This document shows, piece after piece, positions 19,304-28,741 of a stretch of 64,000 nucleotides of DNA. Positions within the stretch are counted from its first letter, which is position 1. Every line of letters starts with the position of its first letter. The position numbers were made by a program, and so were the translations under genes. This DNA comes from Nostoc sp. MG11 (GTDB lineage: Bacteria > Cyanobacteriota > Cyanobacteriia > Cyanobacteriales > Nostocaceae). The DNA is taken from contig NZ_JACXXN010000005.1 in assembly GCF_014904695.1 (NCBI RefSeq), forward strand, positions 124,001 to 188,000, read 5' to 3'. The notes beneath the pieces are model-generated. The model ran no database searches. It was not told the origin of the DNA and saw only the letters and a list, made by a program, of their open reading frames with translations.

Positions 19304-19921
19304 TTATCTACTGCTATCGCCTATCACAAAACCTGTGAGTACATCAGCAATGGTAACAGCAACAACGACTAATAGGGGAGTTCTGGCAATACTTTGCCAA
19401 TCTTCATCTTTACGCACTGCGTTAATCACACCAATTAGGGCAACGGCTATATAGAGTAGATAAAGTGCCCGTAATACGTTGAATATTAAACTCACTGCTG
19501 CTTGGGTGTTACTGTTAGTTGTTGCACCTTGGGTTAAAGTATTTTTAAAAAAATCTTCAGCTTTCTTAAAAAATTGCGCTTGTGCAGGGGATGCAAAATA
19601 ATCTAACCAAAACAAACTTAAGATAACGGCTACTGCTAAGATTTGTAATGGGATGAGCGATCGCTTGGGTAAATTTACCTGCTGACCAATTTGCTGCACA
19701 ATTACTGTAATTAAACTACCAACTAGTAAACAAAAAAGCAGAATCGGACTTTTCAGGCTGATAACGCTTACAAGTACAGCACAAGCAATTAAAAAAGGTA
19801 CAGATTCAATCAGAATAGCCAGACATGATTCTACTGTCAGTCTCAACTTATGGGATTTTTTCACCGCACTACCAGTTAAAGCTTTGAAAAAGTTACTCTC
19901 ATGAGAACTTTGTCTAGACAT
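19304..19921 (-). CDS. VirB2-like pilin candidate with a long hydrophobic leader
   Basis: 205 residues. The N-terminal 110 contain a basic start and hydrophobic segments at about 33-55, 57-76 and 88-105, then a signal-peptidase-I-like site ASPAQA before QFFKK (cleavage after Ala 115). The remaining 90 residues carry two membrane segments (LIFNVLRALYLLYIAVALIG and PLLVVVAVTIADVLTGFVIG), as in VirB2/TrbC pilins, whose leaders can be long. As the first gene of the block, ahead of the B3- and B4-like genes, it occupies the virB2 position. Identification as the pilin is inference. Confidence 0.5.
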   Translation of the reverse strand: MSRQSSHESNFFKALTGSAVKKSHKLRLTVESCLAILIESVPFLIACAVLVSVISLKSPILLFCLLVGSLITVIVQQIGQQVNLPKRSLIPLQILAVAVILSLFWLDYFASPAQAQFFKKAEDFFKNTLTQGATTNSNTQAAVSLIFNVLRALYLLYIAVALIGVINAVRKDEDWQSIARTPLLVVVAVTIADVLTGFVIGDSSR

Positions 19922-20387
19922 TTGCCAATTTCCCTACAATGTATTATAATTATACGTTGATTTTAGTGTTACAACTATCACAATCTAACACGATTTAACA
20001 TTATTTTTTAATCAAATTATGAACTTGCAGTAAAAAATTTTATACATAACTATTAATCTTGATTGAGTTAAGTTAAGAAAATATTAACGTTTATTTAATA
20101 AGCAAAACTTTAATAAATTGGCTTTCAAACATCGACTTAAAATTGCTACAATTTAAGCGATTAATTGCCTCAATTACAGGTTATAAGTTCAGTGATCATT
20201 CAAAAGTTATTAACAATAAAGACTAATTGACATATAAAATAGCAAAGCGATTTGATCTAAATGTTTAAAAATTAAAGTCTTGATTATGTTGGCGCTGTAA
20301 GCGTTGACGCGTTTTAACAAAACTCCCGAAATATATGTTGGTTTTTAACTGAACTGTATTAAATTATAAACCGAACCTATTCCTCTC
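19922..20387. other. AT-rich intergenic region, probable promoter of the secretion block
   Basis: This 466-bp stretch has no gene on either strand. It precedes the first secretion gene and follows the end of the PaaK-like gene (same strand), so it probably carries the operon promoter. No operator could be recognised. Confidence 0.4.
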
Positions 20388-21944
20388 CTATTTGCGCGTA
20401 TAACGATGCTTTACCCCAATAGGAAAATATTCGGGATCACCTGTTGGAGCTAATGCAACTTGTGGCATTTGATATTCTGAGGGAACGTAGTTAGCAAACT
20501 CGCTGTTAAGACGCACTAGCTGCGAGAGTATGGAGAATGCTATGGTTTGCTGCTTATCTTCATTACCCTCCACCCCCGGTGCTAACTCCACAACCACAGA
20601 TAAAAATCGATTTTTGTCAGCATCTTCTCTTACCTGCAACACAAATTTACCCGTCACCCATTCTTGAATTACTGGTTGCTCTAATCCTACTGTGACATTT
20701 TCTGGGTATATATTCGCTCCAAAGTAGGAAACTGTAAAGTTAGAGCGTCCGAAGACATAGACGAAAGGTAGCGGATGAATACCTCTGGGTGAGTTTTGAG
20801 TATAAGATTTAGTGACATCTGTGGATGAGTGTTTTAATCCTTCATTTTGTAACGCTGCAACGGGATCAAATCCCCATTGTGCCAAAAACTGGATCATGGC
20901 ATCGTAGCTAATTAACCCACCAGTATCTAAGATGTCATAACGGATCAAGGGTATGCCATTATCGCCAGAAAACAGTAATGCCCTATCTTGAACTTCAAAA
21001 TAGCGACTTATGGGATCATACTGTAGCAGCGTAGGTAAACGAGATTCCCCGAATAAAGCTCTAGCTGCATCTGGATTGTCTGCTAAAAAACGGCGAATGC
21101 AGATACTTAAGGGTGTTTCATTACCCAATACACCCGCATCCGCAGTACCGTAGAGTGATGCAAAATCGTAGCAGGGATTTTGGGAACCAACTCTTTCGCC
21201 AACTAAACTACGCCATTCTTCGCTGAATACCTCTCCCGCCATAACTAACTTAATCTGATTTTGCTGCCACTCTACACCACGAGCAATACCAGTATCAATA
21301 ACATCTTTCAGAAATGGTGGGTATCCCAACAATACAACTTGCTCGAACGCTGAGCCGAGTTCTTGCACAACCCGCAAGATTTCTTCTTTGTTGTTACCAG
21401 GAGTAATTACAGTGATAGGATAACCTTTGCTGGCAAGATAGCGACAGCAATTAGTAGTGAACATCCCACCTACCCAAGTGCCTAAAGTGAAACAAATCAC
21501 AGCTAGGGTACGTCTAGTATCTGCATAAAAACTGTCGTGAAAAATCTGCTCAAAGCGTGTAGCGATTTGCAGTTCATCTGTAAAGAAACGGGGCCAAAAT
21601 GTTGGTTTACCTGTGGAACCAGAGGAAGCGGCTATCATATCGCACGCTTGCAACTGTCCGTGACGGCACAAGTCAGCCAGAGGATAACGCAGTATATAAT
21701 TTTCTTTGGCGATCGCAGGAAGTTTCTGAAACTCCTCCAAGCTTTGAATAGCAGTCGGATTAATTTCTCTTTCTGCCAAAAAAGCCTTGTAAGCGGGTAC
21801 ATTAGCAGCCACATCGTGAAATAAACTCAAAACTGCTGCTTCACCTGGGGTATCTAAATGCTGTTGTAGTAACGTTTCTAAGGGGGTAGACAAAAAATCT
21901 TCAAATGCTCTAATTACTCGCTGCTGTTGTGATTTGCAGTTCAT
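20388..21944 (-). CDS. Phenylacetate-CoA ligase (PaaK)-like adenylate-forming enzyme
   Basis: 518 residues. The P-loop-like adenylation motif is MIAASSGSTGKPTFWPR (about 105-121). A second signature, DFASLYGTADAGVLG, matches the 'YG.TE' region, and LPFVYVFGRSNFTVSYFGAN matches the hinge/C-terminal region. The order and the N-terminal SLEEFQKLPAIAKENY fit the PaaK branch rather than acyl-CoA synthetases. Such enzymes activate an aryl or other carboxylic acid with ATP. The acid used and the acceptor (CoA or otherwise) cannot be deduced. No neighbour of the same pathway is visible; it is transcribed alone. Confidence 0.78.
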   Translation of the reverse strand: MNCKSQQQRVIRAFEDFLSTPLETLLQQHLDTPGEAAVLSLFHDVAANVPAYKAFLAEREINPTAIQSLEEFQKLPAIAKENYILRYPLADLCRHGQLQACDMIAASSGSTGKPTFWPRFFTDELQIATRFEQIFHDSFYADTRRTLAVICFTLGTWVGGMFTTNCCRYLASKGYPITVITPGNNKEEILRVVQELGSAFEQVVLLGYPPFLKDVIDTGIARGVEWQQNQIKLVMAGEVFSEEWRSLVGERVGSQNPCYDFASLYGTADAGVLGNETPLSICIRRFLADNPDAARALFGESRLPTLLQYDPISRYFEVQDRALLFSGDNGIPLIRYDILDTGGLISYDAMIQFLAQWGFDPVAALQNEGLKHSSTDVTKSYTQNSPRGIHPLPFVYVFGRSNFTVSYFGANIYPENVTVGLEQPVIQEWVTGKFVLQVREDADKNRFLSVVVELAPGVEGNEDKQQTIAFSILSQLVRLNSEFANYVPSEYQMPQVALAPTGDPEYFPIGVKHRYTRK

Positions 21945-22214
21945 GACACTTATTGCTCATCCTGAAGTAAAACTAACACCACCGTTACTTGCTCTCAGTA
22001 TTTTAGCGATTGTCCCGTCCTCTCAAACCTCATTTCCTAAATAAGGCAAACAAACTCTCCCCCAGTGCAGTTGTTCGGAAAGAACCGATAATCTGACAAT
22101 AGTCAAAAGCCATAAGCCAAAAGGTTTCTTGACTCTTGACCCTTGACCCTTTTCCGTAAATCAAACTGCATCCGTTGTAGTAACTTATAAAAACCTAATT
22201 CATCCTTCAGCACC
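21945..22214. other. Divergent intergenic region with a 'gactcttgaccc' microrepeat
   Basis: Lies between the divergent PaaK-like and kinase genes. It contains a direct repeat TTGACTCTTGACCCTTGACC around 22130-22150. It must hold both promoters; none was resolved. Confidence 0.4.
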
Positions 22215-23912
22215 ATGCAGGTTTATTGCAGTAAACAACACACAAATAATGGTAGTAACCGCTTTTGTACCCATTGCGGTGAGCCATTACCTCTTGCTGT
22301 TGGGCAGGTTGTGGATAATCGCTATCAAATTATACGTCAACTAGGGCAGGGCGGCTTTGGACGCACTTATTTGGCGGAGGATAGAAATAAATCCAATCAA
22401 ACATGCGTGCTGAAGGAATTTGCACCCCAAGTACAACACCAGCAGGATTTACAAAAAGCTAAAGAGTTATTTGAGCGAGAAGCAAGTGTGCTGAAGAGAC
22501 TCCAGCATCCGCAAATTCCGCGTTTTCACGCCTCGCTACAAGTGAAAATCGGTAGTAAAGACTTTTTCTTTTTGGTGCAAGATTATGTAGATGGTGATAA
22601 TTTTGACCAATTATTAGAGCAGCGACAGAGCCAAGGAAAAACCTTTAGTGAAGAAGAAGTAGTTACCCTACTGCAACAGATTTTACCCGTGCTATCCTAC
22701 ATCCACTCACTAGATGTAGTTCACCGTGATATCTCTCCCGATAACTTGATTTGGCGGCGTTCTGATAATTTACCAGTGCTGATTGATTTTGGTGGTGTCA
22801 AACAATTACCAGCTTCACAAGGGTTTTGGCGCACCAAGTTGGCAGTAAATCACACTTTGTTAGGTAAAAAAGGCTACGCACCAGAAGAACAGCTACGCCA
22901 GGGAAAAGTATTCATTAATAGCGATTTATACTCTTTGGCGGTAACATCACTAGTGTTGCTCACGGGTAAGGAACCGCAAAAACTATACGACAGCTTTCAG
23001 GGAATTTGGTACTGGGGAAAGGAAATCAACGTCAGTCCCAAATTAGAAACTGTGTTAAAAAAGATGTTGTCTTATAAACCGAGCGATCGCTATCAACGAG
23101 CCGATCAAGTTCTGAAAGATCTACCATCACCAAATGCTACCAAACCTTCAGCCACTCATACTACCAAACTTAAAACGATGGTAGTGTCTCCTGGACGACA
23201 ACGCGCTAGTGCGATCGCTAGTAAAATCCACAATAAGACGCAAGCAATTACTAAAGCGATACCTCTGCCGGTTTGGATTCGTCCTTTTGCTGTTAGTCTT
23301 GGGGGGACTGCTTTGGTTGTCTTAACTGGTGCAGGTACTTGGGCGGTGGTAAATGCAGTCATTCGCAGCGTAACTTCCATCACCGTACCATCAATCTCGT
23401 TACCACAAATCCCCCAGTTACCCAATCCTCTTAGTCAACCAGTGAGCGACAGAAACACAAGTCGCAACCCCCAAGAAATTTTCAGCCGTCGTCAACAACT
23501 AGAAATTCCAGAAGTATTTTTTACACGCTTAGTAGACAATTTATTTTATACTAGTAAGCCCGAATTAAAGGGACGTAGCCTCACCCCTAAATCCGAAGAC
23601 GCGGCTTTACGCGATGAATGGTACGGTATTGCTGACAACTTGTTGAATAAACTAGAACAAGCTAATCTCAGTACGTCAGCACGTCGAAAACTCGGAAGTT
23701 ATAGTACAAAAGATTACGATAATTGGAGACGGCAAGCACGTGCAGGGCAGTTTGGAGACTATACCATCAGTCAACTAAATAAAGATACAAATGAAAAATT
23801 TGAGCAGTTGTTTCCCGACCAGCGGCGTGAGAAACTGAGTCAACAAACTTTGGTTCAAGTTTGGTATGCGATCGCAGCTGATCAAGTCAATAAAGTTCAA
23901 TCTGACAAGTAA
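22215..23912 (+). CDS. Ser/Thr protein kinase with N-terminal zinc ribbon, copy 1
   Basis: 565 residues. The N-terminus has a Cys3-His zinc-binding pattern (C5, H9, C18, C21). The Hanks-type kinase domain follows: Gly loop LGQGGFGRTY, catalytic Lys 67 (VLKEF), HRD at 170-172 (VVHRDISPDNL) and DFG at 191-193. After a linker comes one membrane span (about 360-380, VSLGGTALVVLTGAGTWAV) and a C-terminal domain of about 140 residues beginning RRQQLEIPEVFF, shared with the next gene. The kinase should face the cytoplasm and the C-terminal domain the periplasm. Catalytic residues are intact. It is a tandem paralogue of the gene at 23981. Confidence 0.9.
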   Translation: MQVYCSKQHTNNGSNRFCTHCGEPLPLAVGQVVDNRYQIIRQLGQGGFGRTYLAEDRNKSNQTCVLKEFAPQVQHQQDLQKAKELFEREASVLKRLQHPQIPRFHASLQVKIGSKDFFFLVQDYVDGDNFDQLLEQRQSQGKTFSEEEVVTLLQQILPVLSYIHSLDVVHRDISPDNLIWRRSDNLPVLIDFGGVKQLPASQGFWRTKLAVNHTLLGKKGYAPEEQLRQGKVFINSDLYSLAVTSLVLLTGKEPQKLYDSFQGIWYWGKEINVSPKLETVLKKMLSYKPSDRYQRADQVLKDLPSPNATKPSATHTTKLKTMVVSPGRQRASAIASKIHNKTQAITKAIPLPVWIRPFAVSLGGTALVVLTGAGTWAVVNAVIRSVTSITVPSISLPQIPQLPNPLSQPVSDRNTSRNPQEIFSRRQQLEIPEVFFTRLVDNLFYTSKPELKGRSLTPKSEDAALRDEWYGIADNLLNKLEQANLSTSARRKLGSYSTKDYDNWRRQARAGQFGDYTISQLNKDTNEKFEQLFPDQRREKLSQQTLVQVWYAIAADQVNKVQSDK

Positions 23913-23961
23913 AGGGACTGGAGACTAGGGACTGGGAACAGAGAATAATTCAATAACCCTT

Positions 23962-23989
23962 GACAAATGACAAATGACAAATGACAAAA
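23962..23989. repeat. GACAAAT heptamer tandem repeat overlapping a start codon
   Basis: TGACAAATGACAAATGACAAATGACAAA is a 7-bp direct repeat of about four units. The ATG used for the second kinase (23981-23983) lies within it, so each repeat unit supplies an ATG, each in a different frame. Confidence 0.8.
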
Positions 23990-26089
23990 TTATATTGTTC
24001 CAAAGGACACGAAAATTCCCCAGGTAGTCGCTTTTGTCTCCAGTGTGGTGAGCAGTTGGATACGCCCGTGAGTTATGGTATCAAACCGGGATTAACTTTA
24101 GGCGATCGCTATGTAATTGTGCGTCAAATTGGTCAAGGGGGATTTGGACGTACATATTTAGCCGAAGATGTCAACCGCTTCCGCGAACTTTGTGTTTTAA
24201 AAGAATTCTCTCCTCAAGTTCAGACTGCTTACGTTGTCCAAAAAGCTGGAGAACTATTTGAGCGAGAAGCAAGCGTTCTCTACAAGCTGCAACATCCCCA
24301 AATTCCCCGCTTCCGGGAACTGCTACGCATCAACTTACAGGGCAAAGAATACCTGTTTTTGGTGCAAGATTATGTAGAAGGGCAAACTTATAATTCTTTA
24401 TTAAATGACCGAATCCAGCGGGGTTTGCGGTTTACAGAAGCGGAAGGACGCCAGCTGTTACAGCAAATTTTGCCAGTTTTGGATTACATCCACTCACTTG
24501 GTGTCATTCATCGGGACATCTCCCCAGATAACTTAATTCTTCGCAACGTTGACCAACTTCCAGTATTAATTGACTTTGGCGGTGTCAAACAAGTAGTAGC
24601 AACCGTAGCTTCCCAATATTATCAACCTGGCGAAGTTGCGCCTCCTCCATCACCAACCCTATTGGGTAAAGTAGGATTTGCTCCCCCAGAACAGATGCAA
24701 ACGGGGATGGTGTCTCCCCACAGCGACTTGTATGCTTTGGCGGTAACGGTGCTAGTTCTACTGACAGGGAAGCAGCCGCAAGACTTAATTGATACTTATA
24801 CCCTATCCTGGCAGTGGCGACGAGAAATTAGTCTGAGTTCCAATTTGGGACAGGTATTAGATAAAATGCTATCTCCTAGACCGAGCGATCGCTACCAATC
24901 AGCCCGCCAAGTATTAGAAGCCTTAACTGCACCCCCAGTTAGCTACGCCCCAACTCAATATCCCACCCCACCAGAACCCACCTCTGGTACTGTCGCCATC
25001 TCTCCCCCTCCGCCCCCCCGCCCCTCTGCCCCTCTGCCCCCTCCTGCTTGGTGGACACCAACAAAAACCTTTCTCGCAACACTAGTATTGATTAGCACCG
25101 CTGGACTAGTTTGGTGGGGAGTCAGTAGAAGCAATCGCAATCCAGAGGAAATTAAGCCTACACCAACCGCAACTGTTACCCAGCCAGTTGATCCCTTGGC
25201 GAATTATTCACCAGCAGAACGTCAGCGCAAAGAAGAATTAAGCGATCGCCGTCAACAATTGGGTATTAACGAGAACTTCTACGTGAATTTAGTAAATCAA
25301 GTCTTCTGGGACACTAACCCCAGTTTACGAGGACGCACTCTCAGCGATGGGCCCGAAGATGAAAGTTTACGGGCCCAATGGGATAAAACTGCCGCCGAAT
25401 TACTAGAAAAGCTCGCCTCACTGAGTGCCAACGCGCGCAGGCAACTGGGAACTTACACAAATGCTGAACGCGATCGCTGGAAAGTGGAAGTTAACCGAAT
25501 TAACGTTGGTAGTCGTTCTCTATATGATTTGGGTGATGCTGCCTTCTTCAGCAAATTTCCTGAGCAGCGTGGTAAAAATTTCCAAAACCAGTCTATCGGA
25601 CAAGTTTGGTATGGGTTTGTTAGCGATAAACTCAGTGCTATCCTCGCTGGTAGCGCTTTCCAGAAACTTGTCTTTGATCAAGGCGCAACTAGCAAAACAG
25701 TCAGCGGTACTCTCAAAGCCGGTGATGGTAAAGTTTTCATTGCTGAACTTGCCAAAGAGCAATCTATGGAATTAAAGCTACAAGCAAATTCCCAAGTTTT
25801 GCTCTCAGTCTATTCCCCTTCTGGCAAAATCGCATTTTTGGAAGATTCTAAACAGCGTACTTTGTCAACTAAATTACCAGAATCGGGATTTTATGAATTT
25901 GTCGTCGTCTCTACAGCATCAAAACCGATAGATTATCAACTCAGCATCACAGCGCAAAGTCCCGCACCTCTCCCTACGCCTACACCAACTCCGACGGAAA
26001 CTACCACGCCTACACCTACACCAACTCCTACAGAAACCGCCACACCCACGCCTACACCTACTGCTGAGATAACGCCTCAGAGTAATTAA
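23981..26089 (+). CDS. Ser/Thr protein kinase with zinc ribbon and sensory C-terminus, copy 2
   Basis: 702 residues. The zinc ribbon (YCSKGHENSPGSRFCLQCGE) and kinase domain match copy 1 closely (LGDRY, IGQGGFGRTYLAEDVN, VLKEFSPQVQ), with HRD at 177-179 and IDFGGVKQV. Then come a Pro-rich linker, a membrane span (about 363-382) and the shared domain starting RRQQLGINENFY. It adds a beta-rich domain resembling the PPC (bacterial pre-peptidase C-terminal) fold (VSGTLKAGDGKVFIAELAKE ... GFYEFVVVS) and a Thr-Pro repeat tail. The extra external domains suggest a different signal from copy 1. The gene follows copy 1 by 68 bp and may be co-transcribed. Confidence 0.9.
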   Translation: MTKLYCSKGHENSPGSRFCLQCGEQLDTPVSYGIKPGLTLGDRYVIVRQIGQGGFGRTYLAEDVNRFRELCVLKEFSPQVQTAYVVQKAGELFEREASVLYKLQHPQIPRFRELLRINLQGKEYLFLVQDYVEGQTYNSLLNDRIQRGLRFTEAEGRQLLQQILPVLDYIHSLGVIHRDISPDNLILRNVDQLPVLIDFGGVKQVVATVASQYYQPGEVAPPPSPTLLGKVGFAPPEQMQTGMVSPHSDLYALAVTVLVLLTGKQPQDLIDTYTLSWQWRREISLSSNLGQVLDKMLSPRPSDRYQSARQVLEALTAPPVSYAPTQYPTPPEPTSGTVAISPPPPPRPSAPLPPPAWWTPTKTFLATLVLISTAGLVWWGVSRSNRNPEEIKPTPTATVTQPVDPLANYSPAERQRKEELSDRRQQLGINENFYVNLVNQVFWDTNPSLRGRTLSDGPEDESLRAQWDKTAAELLEKLASLSANARRQLGTYTNAERDRWKVEVNRINVGSRSLYDLGDAAFFSKFPEQRGKNFQNQSIGQVWYGFVSDKLSAILAGSAFQKLVFDQGATSKTVSGTLKAGDGKVFIAELAKEQSMELKLQANSQVLLSVYSPSGKIAFLEDSKQRTLSTKLPESGFYEFVVVSTASKPIDYQLSITAQSPAPLPTPTPTPTETTTPTPTPTPTETATPTPTPTAEITPQSN

Positions 26090-26118
26090 ACATTAAAAAT
26101 ATAGTCCATCAAGCTCGG

Positions 26119-26286
26119 AACTCGGAACTTCGTGCTCAGAACTCAAAACTTCGTGTTCGTAACTCGGAACTTCGTGCTCAGAACTCAAAACTTCGTGTTC
26201 GCAACTCGGAACTTCGTGCTCAGAACTCGAAACTTCGTGCTCAGAACTCGGAACTTCGTGCTCAGAACTCGGAACTTCGAGATCAA
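26119..26286. repeat. 21-bp tandem repeat, eight units
   Basis: Eight consecutive 21-bp units run from 26119 to 26286, consensus AACTCGGAACTTCGTGCTCAG. Two units (2 and 4) carry the variant AACTCAAAACTTCGTGTTCG, so the first two pairs alternate. The unit is 7 codons long, which leaves an incidental open frame (26132-26323) of heptad-like repeats; I do not regard it as a gene. Confidence 0.95.
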
Positions 26287-26381
26287 CGCCAGAAATATTA
26301 ACCTCTTAAAGAGAATTACTTAGATATTTTCTGTACTCCCGACACTCGCGCCTTAACTTTCGGAAATTAAAAAATAAATCC

Positions 26382-26414
26382 ACGCCTTTGCTGCTTAGTC
26401 TTGGCGTTTTTTTT
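26382..26414 (+). terminator. Possible Rho-independent terminator after the kinase pair
   Basis: ACGCC (26382-26386) and GGCGT (26403-26407) form a short stem with a 16-base loop, followed by a T run to 26414. The stem is short, so this is tentative. Confidence 0.4.
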
Positions 26415-26711
26415 AACTATTAAGGGACTTCCAAGTAAAAAAATACCCAACTATAGCAGTCCTAAATCATTTGTGAAAATTATATATCTCTTTTTTCTTT
26501 CTTCCCTTTGTGCCCTTAGCGTACTTTGCGGTTCGTTTTTTTATTTATATTTTTCACGAATCAAATAGAACAGCTATATTTATTGTGATATGAGTGTCTC
26601 GTCCGTCCTATGAACTGAGCAGGGTAGAAGCCTACTCCATAAAATTAGATAATTTATTTGTTGGAGTTACCTAACCATGATGTAACTACCAGTTTTGGTA
26701 AAGGCTACTTC
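26415..26711. other. Intergenic region with a degenerate dispersed repeat
   Basis: No gene is seen. The segment near 26505-26540 (CCCTTAGCGTACTTTGCGGTTCG) resembles the dispersed 'gcgtactttgcggttc' motif of filamentous cyanobacteria. Confidence 0.4.
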
Positions 26712-27329
26712 CTAATCGAAATCTGTCGGTAAATCTGGTTGACGGTAATGCTGAAAAATTCGGTTGATTTGTGCTGGTGTTACACGTCCAATTGAAAGTT
26801 CTGGTAACGCATCTTCAGGAAAGAAACCCACTTCCTCAGTTTCAATACTCGGTGATGGAGAACCGCCGATAATTTCGCAGTGAAAAAACAACTTATAGAC
26901 ATAAAACGGAAACGGTGGATGTCCTTGTTTGTCTCTGTCGTAAACTGCCAGTAGTTTGATAGCGCGTGTTTGATATCCAGATTCTTCAAATACTTCTTTA
27001 ACAACTACCTCACTGGGAGACTCGCCAACATCAGCCCATCCACCAGGTAAAGTCCAGCAGCCGTCAGATCTTTCCTTGACTAACAAGATAGTATTATCCT
27101 GAAAAATTGCTCCCCGCACATCAACTTTAGGAGTTGCATATCCTACTTCACGAGCAAACAAATCAAGGACATAATTGTGTTCGACATTTGAGTAAGTCGC
27201 CATAATTTCCGTTGCGATCGCCCGCAATTGTTTATAGCGTTCAATATCAAAAACACCCTCAGAATACGTTAGACCATTTTGGGCGATCGCTTGTAACTTT
27301 TGCGCCCACTCCAGCCATTTAGGTTCCAT
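26712..27329 (-). CDS. Nudix hydrolase with N-terminal extension
   Basis: 205 residues. The Nudix box runs from Gly 97 to about Tyr 119: GWADVGESPSEVVVKEVFEE. It keeps the catalytic glutamates, with Lys 111 replacing the usual Arg of the REUXEE core. The first about 65 residues (WLEWAQKLQAIAQNGLTYSE ... FDIERYKQLRAIA) match the N-terminal helical domain found in Nudix enzymes that act on nucleoside-diphosphate-linked substrates. The specific substrate cannot be read. Confidence 0.85.
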   Translation of the reverse strand: MEPKWLEWAQKLQAIAQNGLTYSEGVFDIERYKQLRAIATEIMATYSNVEHNYVLDLFAREVGYATPKVDVRGAIFQDNTILLVKERSDGCWTLPGGWADVGESPSEVVVKEVFEESGYQTRAIKLLAVYDRDKQGHPPFPFYVYKLFFHCEIIGGSPSPSIETEEVGFFPEDALPELSIGRVTPAQINRIFQHYRQPDLPTDFD

Positions 27330-27357
27330 ATATTTTTCTCAGGATTGGACATTGGGA

Positions 27358-27413
27358 AAAGGGAAAGGGTTAAGGGGGAAAGGGAAAAACCATCCTCTTA
27401 ACCCTTTCCCTTT
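27358..27413 (-). terminator. Strong hairpin downstream of pgk
   Basis: The 17-base arm 27358-27374 (AAAGGGAAAGGGTTAAG) is perfectly complementary to 27397-27413, with a 22-base loop. It lies between the pgk stop and the Nudix gene start and could end pgk transcription, although no long T run follows on the minus strand. The arms are made of purine-rich 'aaaggg' repeats, so it may instead be a dispersed element. Confidence 0.5.
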
Positions 27414-27449
27414 AACCTTTTCCCCCTCTTAAGAGTCCCCAATCCCTAC

Positions 27450-28652
27450 TTACGCTTCATCTAAAGCCGCGATCCCAGGCAATACCTTGCCTTCGAGCAA
27501 CTCCAAGCTAGCGCCGCCGCCGGTGGAGATGTGGCTCATTTGATCGGCTAAACCAACCTTTTCCACAGCCGCCACCGAGTCGCCGCCACCGATGATCGTG
27601 GTTGTACCAGTTTTGCTAATATCAGCGAGAGTATGAGCGATCGCTTCTGTACCCACCGCAAACTTATCAAACTCAAACACACCCATCGGGCCGTTCCAAA
27701 TCACCGTTTTACAATCAGCAAGGGCATCTTGGAAGACTTTTACAGAGTCGGGGCCAATATCCAAACCCATCCAACCATCAGGGATGTTCTCAATACTAAC
27801 GGTTTGAGCATTGGCATCTGGAGCAAAGTTATCTGCCACTACCACATCTGTGGGAAGCAATAAAGCAACACCGCGTTCTTTCGCCTTGGCTTCCAAAGAC
27901 TTCGCCAGTTCTAGCTTGTCTTCTTCCACCAAAGACTTACCAACATTCAAACCACGAGCTTTGTAGAATGTAAAAATCATCCCACCACCGATGATCAACT
28001 TGTCGCACTTCTCCAGCAACGTTTCAATCACGCCAATTTTACTAGAAACTTTGGAACCACCGATAATTGCCGCCAAAGGACTTTGGGGATTTTCAATCGC
28101 GTTTTGCAGATATTGCAATTCCTTCTCAACCAAATATCCAGCCACAGAAGGACGCAGGAATTTAGTCACACCCTCAGTGGAAGCATGGGCGCGGTGTGCA
28201 GTGCCGAACGCATCATTTACATAAAAATCCGCATTAGATGCCAATTTTTTGGCAAATTCTGGGTCGTTCTTTTCCTCTTCCTTGTAAAAGCGGACATTTT
28301 CTAGTAGCAGTACTTGCCCATTTTGCAACGCTCCCACTTTGGCAGCAACATCATCGCCAATACAGTCATCAGTCTTAACGACTTCTTGCCCCAACAACTC
28401 CGAGAGGCGCTTGGCAACCGGGGTTAAGCGCAGTTTGTCATCCACACCCTTGGGACGACCAAAATGGCTTGCTAGAATGACCTTAGCTCCCTTCTGCGTC
28501 AAATCTTTAATAGTTGGCAGAGCGGCGCGAATGCGAGTATCGTCAGTGATGTTACCTTGGTCATCCACAGGCACATTAAAGTCAACCCGCACTAAGGCGC
28601 GTTTTCCAGATACATCGGCGGCAGATAAATTTGCTAAAGTTTTTTTGGACAC
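27450..28652 (-). CDS. pgk: Phosphoglycerate kinase
   Basis: 400 residues, full length. It catalyses the reversible transfer of phosphate between 1,3-bisphosphoglycerate and ADP in glycolysis and the Calvin cycle. Family motifs are intact: [61 protein letters not shown] and [15 protein letters not shown]. The start is a GTG behind a strong AGGAGGG. It is divergent from the universal stress gene 89 bp away. Confidence 0.97.
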   Translation of the reverse strand: MSKKTLANLSAADVSGKRALVRVDFNVPVDDQGNITDDTRIRAALPTIKDLTQKGAKVILASHFGRPKGVDDKLRLTPVAKRLSELLGQEVVKTDDCIGDDVAAKVGALQNGQVLLLENVRFYKEEEKNDPEFAKKLASNADFYVNDAFGTAHRAHASTEGVTKFLRPSVAGYLVEKELQYLQNAIENPQSPLAAIIGGSKVSSKIGVIETLLEKCDKLIIGGGMIFTFYKARGLNVGKSLVEEDKLELAKSLEAKAKERGVALLLPTDVVVADNFAPDANAQTVSIENIPDGWMGLDIGPDSVKVFQDALADCKTVIWNGPMGVFEFDKFAVGTEAIAHTLADISKTGTTTIIGGGDSVAAVEKVGLADQMSHISTGGGASLELLEGKVLPGIAALDEA

Positions 28653-28741
28653 ACCAAACCCTCCTGATTGCCTTTTTGTTATTGTTTTGAAAGTAGAACC
28701 ATCCAGATTTTACCGGAGTCAGGGGTGCAGAGGAGACACAG

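Noticed and set aside
26132-26323. Open frame of 63 codons with repeating RTRNFVL units
   Set aside because: It is only the translation of the 21-bp tandem array, has no ribosome site, and no protein-like composition outside the repeats.
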